A stretch of 64,000 nt of DNA. Origin: Gemmatimonadaceae bacterium. GTDB taxonomy: Bacteria > Gemmatimonadota > Gemmatimonadetes > Gemmatimonadales > Gemmatimonadaceae. The translations under genes were made by a program, and so were the position numbers. Below, piece after piece: positions 10,794 through 20,748 of the stretch. The stretch's first letter is position 1; each line of letters opens with the position of its first letter. Below the pieces are notes generated by a model. The model was not told where the DNA came from and ran no database searches. It saw only the letters and a list, made by a program, of their open reading frames with translations. The stretch spans positions 62,001 through 126,000 of the forward strand of contig JACVCD010000001.1 of NCBI GenBank assembly GCA_016742275.1. Reading direction: 5' to 3'.

Positions 10794-12343
10794 GCCCTGT
10801 CGCCGCACCAACCCAGGACCGCTCGTTCTTCGGACATCCGAAGGGACTCGGGCTATTGTTCGCCACCGAGATGTGGGAGCGTTTCTCCTACTACGGCCTT
10901 CGCCCGCTGCTCATCCTGTTCATGTCGGCAGCGCTCGCGCAGGGCGGCTTCGGATTTGAACGCACCCAGGCATCGGCCATTGTCGGTATCTACGCTGCTT
11001 GTGTCTATCTCGCATCGCTGCCCGGTGGATGGATTGCTGACCGATGGCTCGGCTTGCGTCGAGCCATCCTCACCGGCGCCGTGCTCATCACGAGTGGACA
11101 CCTCGCGATTGGTGTATCCGGATTCGCCGGCGATGGCGTGGGCAAACCGTTCTTCTTTCTCGGACTCATTCTCATCGTCATGGGAACGGGTCTGCTCAAG
11201 CCCAACATCTCGGCGATCGTTGGCGATTTGTATCCGGAAGGTGGTGCACGCCGTGATGCCGGTTTCGCGATTTTCTACATGGGCATCAACACCGGCGCCT
11301 TCATTGGGCAGCTGGTCACCGGATATCTCGGCGAGCGCGTGAGTTGGCATTGGGGTTTCGGCGCTGCGGGTATTGGCATGGCGTTTGGCCTTCTCAGTTT
11401 CTGGCTTGGCGCGGGTAAGCTGCTCGGCACGATCGGCGAAGACATTGTCCGCGACCCTGATCCTGCAATTCAGGCGAAGCGCGAGCGCACGGTGCGTAAC
11501 AGCACCTTTGCCGGACTTGGTGTTCTGGCGTTGGTGTTCGCGATGGCTACAGCAGGTGTCGTGACACTCAGCCCGCAGGCAATCGGCAGCGCCATGACCT
11601 TCATTCTCGTCGGTCTGGCCGTCGCGTACTTCGCCTACATTTTCTCGTTCGGCGGTCTGGTTGGCGAAGAGAAAAAGCGCATCGCGGTGATTTTCGTGCT
11701 GTTCGTTTTCGCGGCGATCTTCTGGGCTGCATTTGAGCAGGCGCCCACGTCGCTGCAATTGTTCGCCAATGATTTCACCGACCGAAACATCTTCGGCTTC
11801 AATGTGCCGGCGACATGGTTCCAGTCGGTGAATTCGGCATTCATCATTCTGCTTTCCCCCGTGTTCGCGGCCATGTGGGGTGCGCTCGCAGCACGACGCA
11901 TCGACCTTTCGAGTCCAGCCAAGTTCGCCATCGGTCTCGCGCTCGCGGGCGTTGGATTCCTGCTCATGGTGTTTGCCGCCAACAGTGTCGTGGCGAGCGG
12001 TGGTACGGTGCTCGTCTCGCCGTGGTGGCTCATCGCGAGCTACTTCTTCCAGACTGCCGGTGAGCTGTTCGTGAGCCCTGTTGGTCTTTCCTCGATGACC
12101 AAGCTGTCACCTCGTCGCTATGTCGGGCAGATGATGGGCATCTGGTTCCTGGCCACCTCAGTCGGCAATCTCGTGGCAGGTCTGGTGGGTGGACATGTCG
12201 ATCCCACCAAGCTGGAGCAGACACCGACTGTCTTTAGCGGCACGGCGATCGCTCTGTTCATCTCCACCGTCATTCTGGCCATCATGATCGCCCCAATTCG
12301 TCGCATGATGGCGGGCGTCAAGGACGAAGGCGCCACCGCCTGA
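10790..12343 (+). CDS. POT/PTR family peptide MFS transporter, GTG start coupled to upstream stop
   Basis: [31 protein letters not shown] (POT signature), [21 protein letters not shown]. Confidence 0.93.
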   Translation: MSPVAAPTQDRSFFGHPKGLGLLFATEMWERFSYYGLRPLLILFMSAALAQGGFGFERTQASAIVGIYAACVYLASLPGGWIADRWLGLRRAILTGAVLITSGHLAIGVSGFAGDGVGKPFFFLGLILIVMGTGLLKPNISAIVGDLYPEGGARRDAGFAIFYMGINTGAFIGQLVTGYLGERVSWHWGFGAAGIGMAFGLLSFWLGAGKLLGTIGEDIVRDPDPAIQAKRERTVRNSTFAGLGVLALVFAMATAGVVTLSPQAIGSAMTFILVGLAVAYFAYIFSFGGLVGEEKKRIAVIFVLFVFAAIFWAAFEQAPTSLQLFANDFTDRNIFGFNVPATWFQSVNSAFIILLSPVFAAMWGALAARRIDLSSPAKFAIGLALAGVGFLLMVFAANSVVASGGTVLVSPWWLIASYFFQTAGELFVSPVGLSSMTKLSPRRYVGQMMGIWFLATSVGNLVAGLVGGHVDPTKLEQTPTVFSGTAIALFISTVILAIMIAPIRRMMAGVKDEGATA

Positions 12344-12357
12344 TCCAGGCTGACATC

Positions 12358-12405
12358 AAACCCGTCGCGCGTTCCTGCCATCAGCAGTGAACGCGCGACG
12401 GGTTT
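12358..12405. terminator. Bidirectional intrinsic terminator between convergent genes
   Basis: Perfect 16-bp stem AAACCCGTCGCGCGTT / AACGCGCGACGGGTTT. Confidence 0.85.
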
Positions 12406-12411
12406 GTCATT

Positions 12412-14220
12412 TCAGGGCCAGGTGAAGATCGATGTGGGCGCCGTGCGTTCGCGACTAGCCGCCACATCCTGCGGGTCGCGCCAGAAGTTGCGGCTGCGAT
12501 CTAGCCCCGTAAACCGAATTTCGAATCGTTTGAGCGGGTCGTTGCTGACGGGCACGGCGAAATCCACGCGCCATAGACGACGCGAGCGTGGCGGCACCGC
12601 TGCAAGCAACGAAACACCAAAAGCCCCGCGCCACGGCGCATCCACGGAATACGGCACCGAACTCTCTCGCCAAAGTCGCCCGGCTTCGGCAAATCCCGCG
12701 AGTCCGATATCCGCCACGTTGAATCGCGTCGGCACAACCAATCGCTGTTCGGCGCGCAGCACCATGCGCCTCGCTCCTGCTGACCAGGAATTGCGATGCC
12801 CCATGATGCCACCTTCGCGGTCAGCCAACGACAGCTGAAACGGTACCTGCATTCTCCGGCCAGTCGCCCATTCCGCTTGCATCACTGTGGTTTGCCGAAC
12901 AGCCGGACGGAAATACCATGCCGCACGTCCACTGCCGATCACGTTTTCCCAGCGAGCCCGATCCACGTGATAGCGTGCCTCCGTGATGCCCTGAAGTCCG
13001 ACGTACCAGCGGTCGCCTGCAGCACCGGCGTACACATTCGATGCAAAAAACCGATCGCGATCGATAGCCGCACTGGTGGCGAGCGAGTGGCCGACGACAA
13101 AGCCCGCCTGCACACCTACGCGCACGTCTTGCGCGCCCGTGAGTGCATCGAAACCCTGCACCTGCTTGAATCGAATGGCGCGCATGCCAAGCAGCAGATT
13201 GGCGCGCAACACATTCTGCGAATCAAACAACGGTGGCGCAGCCGGGAACGTGTCCGGCTTCACACCTTCCGGCGTGAGCAACACGGCACCTTCATCCGTG
13301 CGATGCGTTTCGCGTGTGATGGACGCACCAAGCAACTTGAGTCGACCAACCGGACCCACTCGCACCAGCCCACCGATGTTCCCGTATTCGCGACGCACGG
13401 TGACCGCATTCGCCGGAAACGACTCCCGCTGAAAACGCATCGGCTCACGCGTGCCACCGACTGAACCAAGCCATGCGAAACGTTGCAGATCTGTATAGTA
13501 AGGACGCAGAACTTCGAGATTCATGCGCTGCCCGAACAGATTGCGTCGTCCCTCGACGCGCAGTTCGTTGCGACCGCCGCCGAACTGATAGTCCGTGAAC
13601 TGCACTCCCAGCACATCGTTGTAGTTGACGCCATCGCGCCACTCGAGTGCTGCCATGGTTGCACTGCCGCCGAGATTCGTTTCGCCGAGACGCATGCCGC
13701 GCACGAACGGCAACGACGTACGAATCAACGGCTCGAAGATGAGACTGAAATCGTCCCGCGTCTCGACATCCAGGCGTACGCCGCCACGCTCATCGTCGTA
13801 TACGTGGATGCGAGCATCAACGAGATACGGTTGCGCACGCAAAATGCGCTCCGACTCGGCGCGCTGAATCTGATTGCACGCATCGCCGGGCTTGAGCAAC
13901 AGAAACTGACGAATCACTTCGTCGTGCGTGTTGACATGCAACCGGCGCACAGTGCGCCGCACCCACTCAAGATCCTGTGGCAGTCGCTCAGTGAACGGCG
14001 GCTGGGTGATGATGACGATATCGCTGATCGGTTGCCCAGAGCAGCCAGTCACCGCCAAACGACCGCGGCTCGCCACAGGTGGCTGCCGCTTGCCGTCGTC
14101 GACACCCGCGCGCGAGTTCTGCGTTCGCACGTTCTGCGCGCGTGCGCACTCGCATGCCACACACAGCGGAGCAGACGCGGCAAGCACCGCGTGCGCCAAC
14201 CGCCGACCCCACCGAATCAT
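12412..14220 (-). CDS. BamA/TamA-like outer membrane surface antigen protein
   Basis: Signal peptide, POTRA-like N-terminus (LLKPGDACNQIQRAESERILRAQPYLVDARI), beta-rich barrel region ending in F-rich segment. Confidence 0.7.
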   Translation of the reverse strand: MIRWGRRLAHAVLAASAPLCVACECARAQNVRTQNSRAGVDDGKRQPPVASRGRLAVTGCSGQPISDIVIITQPPFTERLPQDLEWVRRTVRRLHVNTHDEVIRQFLLLKPGDACNQIQRAESERILRAQPYLVDARIHVYDDERGGVRLDVETRDDFSLIFEPLIRTSLPFVRGMRLGETNLGGSATMAALEWRDGVNYNDVLGVQFTDYQFGGGRNELRVEGRRNLFGQRMNLEVLRPYYTDLQRFAWLGSVGGTREPMRFQRESFPANAVTVRREYGNIGGLVRVGPVGRLKLLGASITRETHRTDEGAVLLTPEGVKPDTFPAAPPLFDSQNVLRANLLLGMRAIRFKQVQGFDALTGAQDVRVGVQAGFVVGHSLATSAAIDRDRFFASNVYAGAAGDRWYVGLQGITEARYHVDRARWENVIGSGRAAWYFRPAVRQTTVMQAEWATGRRMQVPFQLSLADREGGIMGHRNSWSAGARRMVLRAEQRLVVPTRFNVADIGLAGFAEAGRLWRESSVPYSVDAPWRGAFGVSLLAAVPPRSRRLWRVDFAVPVSNDPLKRFEIRFTGLDRSRNFWRDPQDVAASRERTAPTSIFTWP

Positions 14221-14783
14221 CTGCCGAATTTGCGCTTGAGATCCGCGAGGCGGGCTTCGGCGTCCGCTTCCCGTTCGGCACGCGAACGGCGCGAGGGAGG
14301 GGGCGTATCACTCAAATCGAGAGATGCGTCTGGATCATCAGAAAACAGCGCATCCACTTCACGCTGTGCCTGCTGCTCCGGCGTTGCGCCACCAGGTGCC
14401 ACTCCAGACATGATGCGACGCAATTCAGCCGTCATCGTATCGTAGTCGCGCTCCGCGAGCGATAGCTCCTGCTGCTGCGACATACGCTTGCTTTCCAGCA
14501 TGGCCACGCGGTCGGCGTGCTGCGCCGCAAAACGCTCGGCAATCGCCACGGTCTCGTTGTCCCCGATATCCGCCGCATACCCCATGCGACGACGCACCGT
14601 ATCCAGTTCGGCCTGCTCAGCCGCCAGCCGGGACTCGGTTCCACTCAACCCCGTTCGCAGATCCTGCAGGGCCAGCTTGGCATGGACCAGCGCATCGCGC
14701 ATGCCGCTCGCCATGCGACGCCGCTCGTCAGGATCGAGGCGGCCGCCGAAGGCACGAAGGGTGTCACGGAGATCATCGAGCAT
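14217..14783 (-). CDS. Hypothetical coiled-coil protein (188 aa)
   Basis: Long ORF overlapping the following gene by 4 nt; heptad-like Glu/Arg/Ala-rich sequence. Confidence 0.7.
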   Translation of the reverse strand: MLDDLRDTLRAFGGRLDPDERRRMASGMRDALVHAKLALQDLRTGLSGTESRLAAEQAELDTVRRRMGYAADIGDNETVAIAERFAAQHADRVAMLESKRMSQQQELSLAERDYDTMTAELRRIMSGVAPGGATPEQQAQREVDALFSDDPDASLDLSDTPPPSRRSRAEREADAEARLADLKRKFGR

Positions 14784-14820
14784 CGGACGAACGAAAAAGG
14801 CTCATGCCTGAGGGCGCAAG

Positions 14821-17235
14821 ATGGGAGCATTGGAAGCCCGACTCTGTTATTATCGGACACAATGTCCCCGTAGGCGTCACACCGACCGTGTCGCGTCCCT
14901 CGGTCCGCCCGTCCCTCCACCGGTTCCTGTGCTTTACCTCGCCATCCCCGCGTACAACGAGGTCGAAACCATCGGCGTGCTGCTTTGGCGGCTGCGCACG
15001 GTGCTTGCCGAGTTTCCTCGCGAATACGAAGTGGTTGTGTATGACGACGCGAGCACGGACGAGACGGCAGAAGTGGCGGCGCAGTACGAGCGAGCCATGC
15101 CGGTGTCGGTCATTCGTGGCCGAACCCATCTCGGGTATGCCGGCGCCGTAGAGGCGCTGCTGCGTGATGTCGCGGGACGCACCCGATATCCTCGCCGGGA
15201 CGCGGTGCTGCTCCTTCAGGGCGACTTCACGGATCCACCAGGCATGGTGCCGGAATTTGCCCGTCGTTTCGAGGGTGGTGCGGATCTCGTCGTCGGTGAG
15301 CGGCTGGTCGTGGCGGACGCTCCCACCGCAGTAAAACGCCTCTTCAAGGGCGCACAGTGGGCCATGCGACCGTTTGTGCGTGTGGATGGTGTTCGCGATC
15401 TCACCGCATCCATGCGCCTCATGCGCATCTCGGTGTTGCGTGATGCACTCCGTTCCGTGCCAGGCGCCCTGCTCTCCGGCGACAGTTGGACGGCCAACGC
15501 CGACCTGCTCCTGCACCTGGTCCCGCATGCGCGTCGTGTGGAGGCCGTGCCACTCGAGCCCACCTATGGCGTCCGCATGCGCGAGACGCGTCGTGTGGCA
15601 TTCCGTGATGCGCTGGCTTCGCTCAAGTGGGCCTGGGCGGCCCGTGGCCGCCGTGCGGTGGCCGGTTCGGCCCCGGATCAAAGTGGAGATCAGGACCGTC
15701 GCCAGCGCCAGCAGAGTCGCCGCCGCGATGAGTCCGAACCCCTGTCGGTCGAACGCCTGCGCGAAAAGGTGCGAGAGCGCGATGGCACCCATGGTCTCGA
15801 TGGCACGTCAAACGATGGCCGTCGCGACAAGCGACGCGGCCGTGAGCGCGCCGCCGCCACCGACACGAGAGAGTTCGTGGACCCGGCAGCGGGACCGCGC
15901 AATGAGCGTGCGGAACGGAGTGAACGCTCGGATCGTGGTGAGCGGCAGGATCGCCCGGAGCGCACACCTCGCACTGAAAAGAGTGAGCGTCCCGAGCGCC
16001 CCAACCGACCGGAACGCAATACGCGTGGTGACAAGCCCGATCGTACCGAACGTGAACAGACCCGCGAGCCCGCTCGTGATCAGGGCCCCGGTCGCAAGAA
16101 TCGCGATGGCCGTGAACGCCCCGCGCGCACGGAGCGCATCGATGAGCGGGCGGAGACGCCGGAAATCACGCGGGACTCTGGTCGCGAATCGATTCATGAG
16201 TCGGCCATCGATTTCGACGATCCGTTTGCTCCGCGTACCCCGCGAGTCGATCCGTTTCAGCGTGCGCTGAACACCGGCACTACGCCGACCTACGAGCCGC
16301 CCGCCGACGACTCCGCTCCGACAGAGCGTCGCCCTGCACGCCAGCCGGCTCGCCTCGACGACTCGTTGTATGACGATGTCGCCGCCGGACGTCCGCGCGA
16401 TCGTGGCACAACGGACAGCACCCCGACGGAAGCCCCGGTTTGGCGCCCCCCGACAGAGGATGCGATCGGTGGGACGACATCGGCACCGCCCTCGAGTGGT
16501 GGGCGCCGACGGGATTCCCAGAAGGACGTTCGTTCCTATGATCCAGCGGCCGTGCCGCAGGAACGCGCACGCCCGCTGCAGCGTACCGACGCCCATGATG
16601 TCGAAGAGGGCGCTGCTGAAGGACCGCTCGCCGATGTGGATCTCGATGACGAAGCGGCGTCGCGTGTGACTGGCGAATTCGCCTATGGTATGGCCTCCGC
16701 CGCGCCTCCGGAAACCGAGGAAGAATCGGAGGACGATGCCGATGGCGCCTCGGTCGATGATGGCGAGTCCGAAGAAGACGTTGCGTCGGAAACCGGTGCT
16801 CCACGTAAGCGTAGACGCAATCGCCGGTCACGCCGCGGTCGCCGCCGTCGTGGCGAAAAGACAACGGGAGAAGAGCCGGATAGCGGCGGCACCGCCGATT
16901 CTGATGGCGATGAGCCCGAGTCGAGCAACGCCGATTCAGGCGCCGCAGCTCGTGACAGCTGGCGACCTGGCCCCGGCGATCATGTGGACGGTGAGCCCGT
17001 TCGCCGCGCAGACAGCGACGCCGACGACAGCGATGATGATCTCGACGACGACGCTCCCGATGGCGATGACCGGCATGGTGAAAGCATGTCGGATGGCGCC
17101 CCGCGCCCCCGTCGTCGCGGCCGGCGCGGCCGGCGTGGTGGCGCGCGCCGCTCCCGCAATCGCCGGGAGCGTTCGGACGGCGATTCGAGTGGTGATACCG
17201 GTGACAGCCAGGACTCCGGAAACAACGCGCACTGA
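14821..17235 (+). CDS. GT2 family glycosyltransferase with ~480-aa charged, low-complexity C-terminal extension
   Basis: LYLAIPAYNEVETIGVLLWRLRTVLAEFPREYEVVVYDDASTDET GT-A domain; tail rich in RPER/RxxR, D/E runs and RRRGRRGRRGGARRSRNRR. Confidence 0.8.
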   Translation: MGALEARLCYYRTQCPRRRHTDRVASLGPPVPPPVPVLYLAIPAYNEVETIGVLLWRLRTVLAEFPREYEVVVYDDASTDETAEVAAQYERAMPVSVIRGRTHLGYAGAVEALLRDVAGRTRYPRRDAVLLLQGDFTDPPGMVPEFARRFEGGADLVVGERLVVADAPTAVKRLFKGAQWAMRPFVRVDGVRDLTASMRLMRISVLRDALRSVPGALLSGDSWTANADLLLHLVPHARRVEAVPLEPTYGVRMRETRRVAFRDALASLKWAWAARGRRAVAGSAPDQSGDQDRRQRQQSRRRDESEPLSVERLREKVRERDGTHGLDGTSNDGRRDKRRGRERAAATDTREFVDPAAGPRNERAERSERSDRGERQDRPERTPRTEKSERPERPNRPERNTRGDKPDRTEREQTREPARDQGPGRKNRDGRERPARTERIDERAETPEITRDSGRESIHESAIDFDDPFAPRTPRVDPFQRALNTGTTPTYEPPADDSAPTERRPARQPARLDDSLYDDVAAGRPRDRGTTDSTPTEAPVWRPPTEDAIGGTTSAPPSSGGRRRDSQKDVRSYDPAAVPQERARPLQRTDAHDVEEGAAEGPLADVDLDDEAASRVTGEFAYGMASAAPPETEEESEDDADGASVDDGESEEDVASETGAPRKRRRNRRSRRGRRRRGEKTTGEEPDSGGTADSDGDEPESSNADSGAAARDSWRPGPGDHVDGEPVRRADSDADDSDDDLDDDAPDGDDRHGESMSDGAPRPRRRGRRGRRGGARRSRNRRERSDGDSSGDTGDSQDSGNNAH

Positions 17236-17280
17236 AGCCAGTTTTCAGGAATCGGCAGATATCCGAGACCCCTAACGATC

Positions 17281-17317
17281 AAGAGGCCGACTACGCTGTC
17301 CGCGCAGTCGGCCTCTT
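17281..17317. terminator. Intrinsic terminator hairpin between convergent genes
   Basis: AAGAGGCCGACT...AGTCGGCCTCTT perfect 12-bp stem. Confidence 0.8.
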
Positions 17318-17356
17318 GTCTATCTGTAACTCAAAACCGCACTGGCGGCCCCGCAA

Positions 17357-17572
17357 TCAGCTCCGGATAGCCCGCTCGATCCGTTCCGCAGTTGCCGGAC
17401 TCACCACACGAATGACGAAGTAAATCACCGCGCCAATCAGGAGCACCTTGAAAGCCAAACCAAGGAGCCAGAAAAGCAGCGAAACCAGCGGTCCAAGAAG
17501 CCCAAACAGCAGACGGAGGGCGATCAGGCCGCCAAGTGCGAGCAGTCCAACAGTGAACAGTGTGCGAAACAT
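17357..17572 (-). CDS. Small membrane protein (71 aa)
   Basis: Hydrophobic MFRTLFTVGLLALGGLIALRLLFGLLGPLVSLLFWLLGL. Confidence 0.55.
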   Translation of the reverse strand: MFRTLFTVGLLALGGLIALRLLFGLLGPLVSLLFWLLGLAFKVLLIGAVIYFVIRVVSPATAERIERAIRS

Positions 17573-17757
17573 GGGCGCCTCGGCGCATGAAAGTGTCGAA
17601 ATCCACTACGCACAGATGGGCAATTTGGTTTCGCGATCAACGCCCGAACCGGTTATTTTACGATTGAAGGTTACCCTAGTGTTTCCGGTTGTGGTACACC
17701 GGAGTACCTTCACCATCTCACGGTTCGGACCACCCTCCGAGCCTCTACCCGCAAGGT

Positions 17758-18669
17758 ATGGCTGAGCAGCTCGTACAGATCATGGGACGCCACCGCCGCG
17801 ACCCGCTCCCGGAGCGGAAGCCGCAGTGGCTCAAGGTGAAGGCTCCGGGCGGCGAGAACTACATCCGCCTCAAGCACATGATGAAGGAGCTCAAGCTCCA
17901 TTCCGTGTGCGAGGAAGCCCATTGCCCCAACATCGGAGAATGTTGGCAGCACGGCACGGCCACGTTCATGATCCTTGGCAGCGTCTGTACGCGAAACTGC
18001 GCGTATTGCGCGGTATCGCACGGTCGCCCGCCCGAATACGACATCGAAGAGCCCAATCGCGTCGCCGAGGCCATCGCGCAGATGAACCTTCGGCATGCGG
18101 TCATCACCTCAGTTGATCGCGACGACCTGCCCGACTTCGGCGCGTACATCTTCGCCGAAACGATCCGGCAGATTCATCAGCGCCTCCCGGGCTGCTCGGT
18201 TGAGGTGCTGGTGCCAGACTTCCAGGGCAATGTCGACTCCATTCGCGCCGTGCTCGAAGCGCGACCGGAGATCTACAACCACAACACGGAGACGGTACCG
18301 CGGCTGTTCAAGCGCGCCCGTCCCGGTGGTCGTTATGAGCGTGTGCTGGAAATCTTCCGCACCTCCAAGCGCATCGCCCCCGACATTCCCACCAAGACCG
18401 GCATCATCCTCGGTCTCGGCGAAACAAATGAAGAAGTGATCGAGGTCATGAAGGACCTGCGATCGGTGGACGTCGACATTCTTACGCTCGGGCAGTATCT
18501 GCGCCCGTCCGACGCCCACATCGAACTCGATCGCTACGTCACGCCGGAAGATTTCCGGATGCTGTACGAAGTCGGCATGCAGATGGGCTTCCGGCATGTC
18601 GAGAGCGGCCCACTTGTGCGCTCGAGCTATCACGCCTGGGAGCAGGTGCAGGCCGCGTCGCTCGCCTGA
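17758..18669 (+). CDS. lipA: Lipoyl synthase (radical SAM)
   Basis: CEEAHCPNIGECW and CTRNCAYCAV double Fe-S cluster motifs. Confidence 0.97.
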   Translation: MAEQLVQIMGRHRRDPLPERKPQWLKVKAPGGENYIRLKHMMKELKLHSVCEEAHCPNIGECWQHGTATFMILGSVCTRNCAYCAVSHGRPPEYDIEEPNRVAEAIAQMNLRHAVITSVDRDDLPDFGAYIFAETIRQIHQRLPGCSVEVLVPDFQGNVDSIRAVLEARPEIYNHNTETVPRLFKRARPGGRYERVLEIFRTSKRIAPDIPTKTGIILGLGETNEEVIEVMKDLRSVDVDILTLGQYLRPSDAHIELDRYVTPEDFRMLYEVGMQMGFRHVESGPLVRSSYHAWEQVQAASLA

Positions 18670-18724
18670 GCGACCGCGCCTGCCTTTGCCCTGACCCTCG
18701 ACTCGACACTCCCTCCGTCGTTCG

Positions 18725-19744
18725 ATGCCCTCGAAGAAGAAATCCGACCAGCAGGTGGCCGTGAAACCTGAAAACACCGCGGCGCTGAACCGCGAACTGC
18801 TGTACTCCATGCTCATGCAGCGTCGCTTTGAAGAGCGCTGCGCTGAGATGTATGCCATTGGCCGTATTGGTGGATTCTGCCACCTCTACATCGGACAGGA
18901 AGCCGTTTCCACCGGCATCATTTCCCTGCTCCGCCCCGACGACTACATCATCACGACCTACCGTGATCATGGGCAGGCGCTCGCGCGTGGTATGACGCCG
19001 CGTGCGGTCATGTCCGAGCTCTTTGGCCGCCAGGATGGCTGCGCCAAGGGCAAGGGCGGGTCCATGCACATGTTCGACAAGCAGCTCGGCTTCCTTGGCG
19101 GACATGGTATCGTCGGCGGACATGTGCCGATTGCCGCTGGAGTCGGCTTCGCCATCCGCTATCGCGGTGGCGATCAGGTCATCGCCTGCTTCATGGGTGA
19201 GTCGGTGGTGAACACGGGTGCCTTCCACGAAGCGCTCAACATGGCCGCGCTCTGGAAGCTGCCCTGCGTGTTCATCATCGAAAACAATCGCTACGGCATG
19301 GGCACCGCACTCGAGCGTGCGTCGTCCATTCACGACATCTACAAGCGCGGCGCCTCGTACGACATGCCGCGCGAAGTCGTCGATGGACAGGATGTGCTCG
19401 CGGTGCGCAAGGCGACGGCCGAAGCCATTGAGCGCGCGCGGAAGGAAAGCATGCCCACGCTGCTCGAAATCCGCACCTACCGCTTCATGGGGCACTCCAT
19501 GTCGGACGCGGTGAGCGGCACGTATCGCACCAAGGAAGAACTCGAACAGTATCTCAAGCGCGACCCCATCGTGCTGCATCGTCAGCGCATGGAAGAAGCC
19601 GGCGAGATCTCGGCAGCCGAAGTCACGGCCATGGACGAAGAGATCAAGAAGATCGTGCAGGACAGCATCGACTTTGCGGAAGCGAGCCCGGAGTTGCCAC
19701 TCGAGGCGCTCATGGAAGACATCCTCGTCGAAACCACGAGCTGA
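18725..19744 (+). CDS. pdhA: Pyruvate dehydrogenase E1 component subunit alpha
   Basis: HLYIGQEAVSTGIISLLRPDDYIITTYRDHGQALARG; ThDP motif. Confidence 0.95.
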   Translation: MPSKKKSDQQVAVKPENTAALNRELLYSMLMQRRFEERCAEMYAIGRIGGFCHLYIGQEAVSTGIISLLRPDDYIITTYRDHGQALARGMTPRAVMSELFGRQDGCAKGKGGSMHMFDKQLGFLGGHGIVGGHVPIAAGVGFAIRYRGGDQVIACFMGESVVNTGAFHEALNMAALWKLPCVFIIENNRYGMGTALERASSIHDIYKRGASYDMPREVVDGQDVLAVRKATAEAIERARKESMPTLLEIRTYRFMGHSMSDAVSGTYRTKEELEQYLKRDPIVLHRQRMEEAGEISAAEVTAMDEEIKKIVQDSIDFAEASPELPLEALMEDILVETTS

Positions 19745-19757
19745 GGCGCGCACCGAC

Positions 19758-20738
19758 ATGGCCATCATTACGTATCGTGACGCGCTGAATCAGGCGCTCC
19801 GTGAAGAGATGCACCGCGACGATCGCGTCTTCCTGATGGGTGAGGAAGTCGCCGTCTATCAGGGCGCCTACAAGGTGTCCAAGGGATTGCTGCAGGAGTT
19901 CGGCGAAATGCGCGTGGTCGACACGCCCATCACCGAACTCGGATTTGCCGGTGTGGGTGTTGGTGCGGCAATGGCGGGACTGCGTCCCATCATCGAATTC
20001 ATGACCTGGAACTTTGCGCTGCTCGCGCTCGACCAGGTGGTGAACGCCGCCGCCAAGATGCTGTACATGTCGGGCGGTCAGTTCCCGATGCCGATGGTGT
20101 TCCGCGGCCCCAATGGATCGGCACTGCAACTTGGTGCACAGCACTCACAGGCGTGGGAGTCGTGGCTTGCCCACATCCCGGGTCTCAAGGTCGTTGCGCC
20201 GGGCACGCCGTATGACGCCAAGGGTCTGCTCAAGGCGGCCATCCGCGATGACAACCCGGTGTGCTTCCTCGAAGGCGAAATGCTGTACAACACCAAGGGT
20301 GAAGTGCCCGAGGAGGAGTACATCATTCCGCTCGGCAAGGCCGATCTCAAGCGCGAGGGCGAACACGTTTCGCTCATCACGCATGGCAAGATGGTGCTGG
20401 TGGCCATGCAGGCCGCCGACCAGATGGCCAAGGAAGGCATTACGTGTGACGTCGTCGATCTTCGCACCATTCGCCCGATGGACATCGACGCCATCACGGC
20501 GTCGGTGAAGAAGACATCGCGCTGCGTGGTCGTGGAAGAAGGCTGGGAAGTGTGCGGTGTGGGCGCGCAAGTCGTGGACTACGTGCAGCGCCACTGCTTC
20601 GACTACCTCGACGCGCCGGTACTGCGCGTGCATCAGGCGGATGCGCCGATGCCGTACACGAAGAGTCTCGAAAAGGCCGCCAAGCCGGATCTGCCGAAGA
20701 CGATCGCGGCAATCCGTCAGGTCCTCTACCTCGACTGA
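19758..20738 (+). CDS. pdhB: Pyruvate dehydrogenase E1 component subunit beta
   Basis: MAIITYRDALNQALREEMHRDDRVFLMGEEVAVYQGAYKVSKGL. Confidence 0.95.
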   Translation: MAIITYRDALNQALREEMHRDDRVFLMGEEVAVYQGAYKVSKGLLQEFGEMRVVDTPITELGFAGVGVGAAMAGLRPIIEFMTWNFALLALDQVVNAAAKMLYMSGGQFPMPMVFRGPNGSALQLGAQHSQAWESWLAHIPGLKVVAPGTPYDAKGLLKAAIRDDNPVCFLEGEMLYNTKGEVPEEEYIIPLGKADLKREGEHVSLITHGKMVLVAMQAADQMAKEGITCDVVDLRTIRPMDIDAITASVKKTSRCVVVEEGWEVCGVGAQVVDYVQRHCFDYLDAPVLRVHQADAPMPYTKSLEKAAKPDLPKTIAAIRQVLYLD

Positions 20739-20748
20739 CCCACCGACC

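Noticed and set aside
15690-17235. Charged tail of the GT2 protein as a separate or spurious ORF
   Set aside because: It is continuous in frame with the GT domain and has coherent charge-patterned composition; kept as one CDS, though a frameshift check is recommended.
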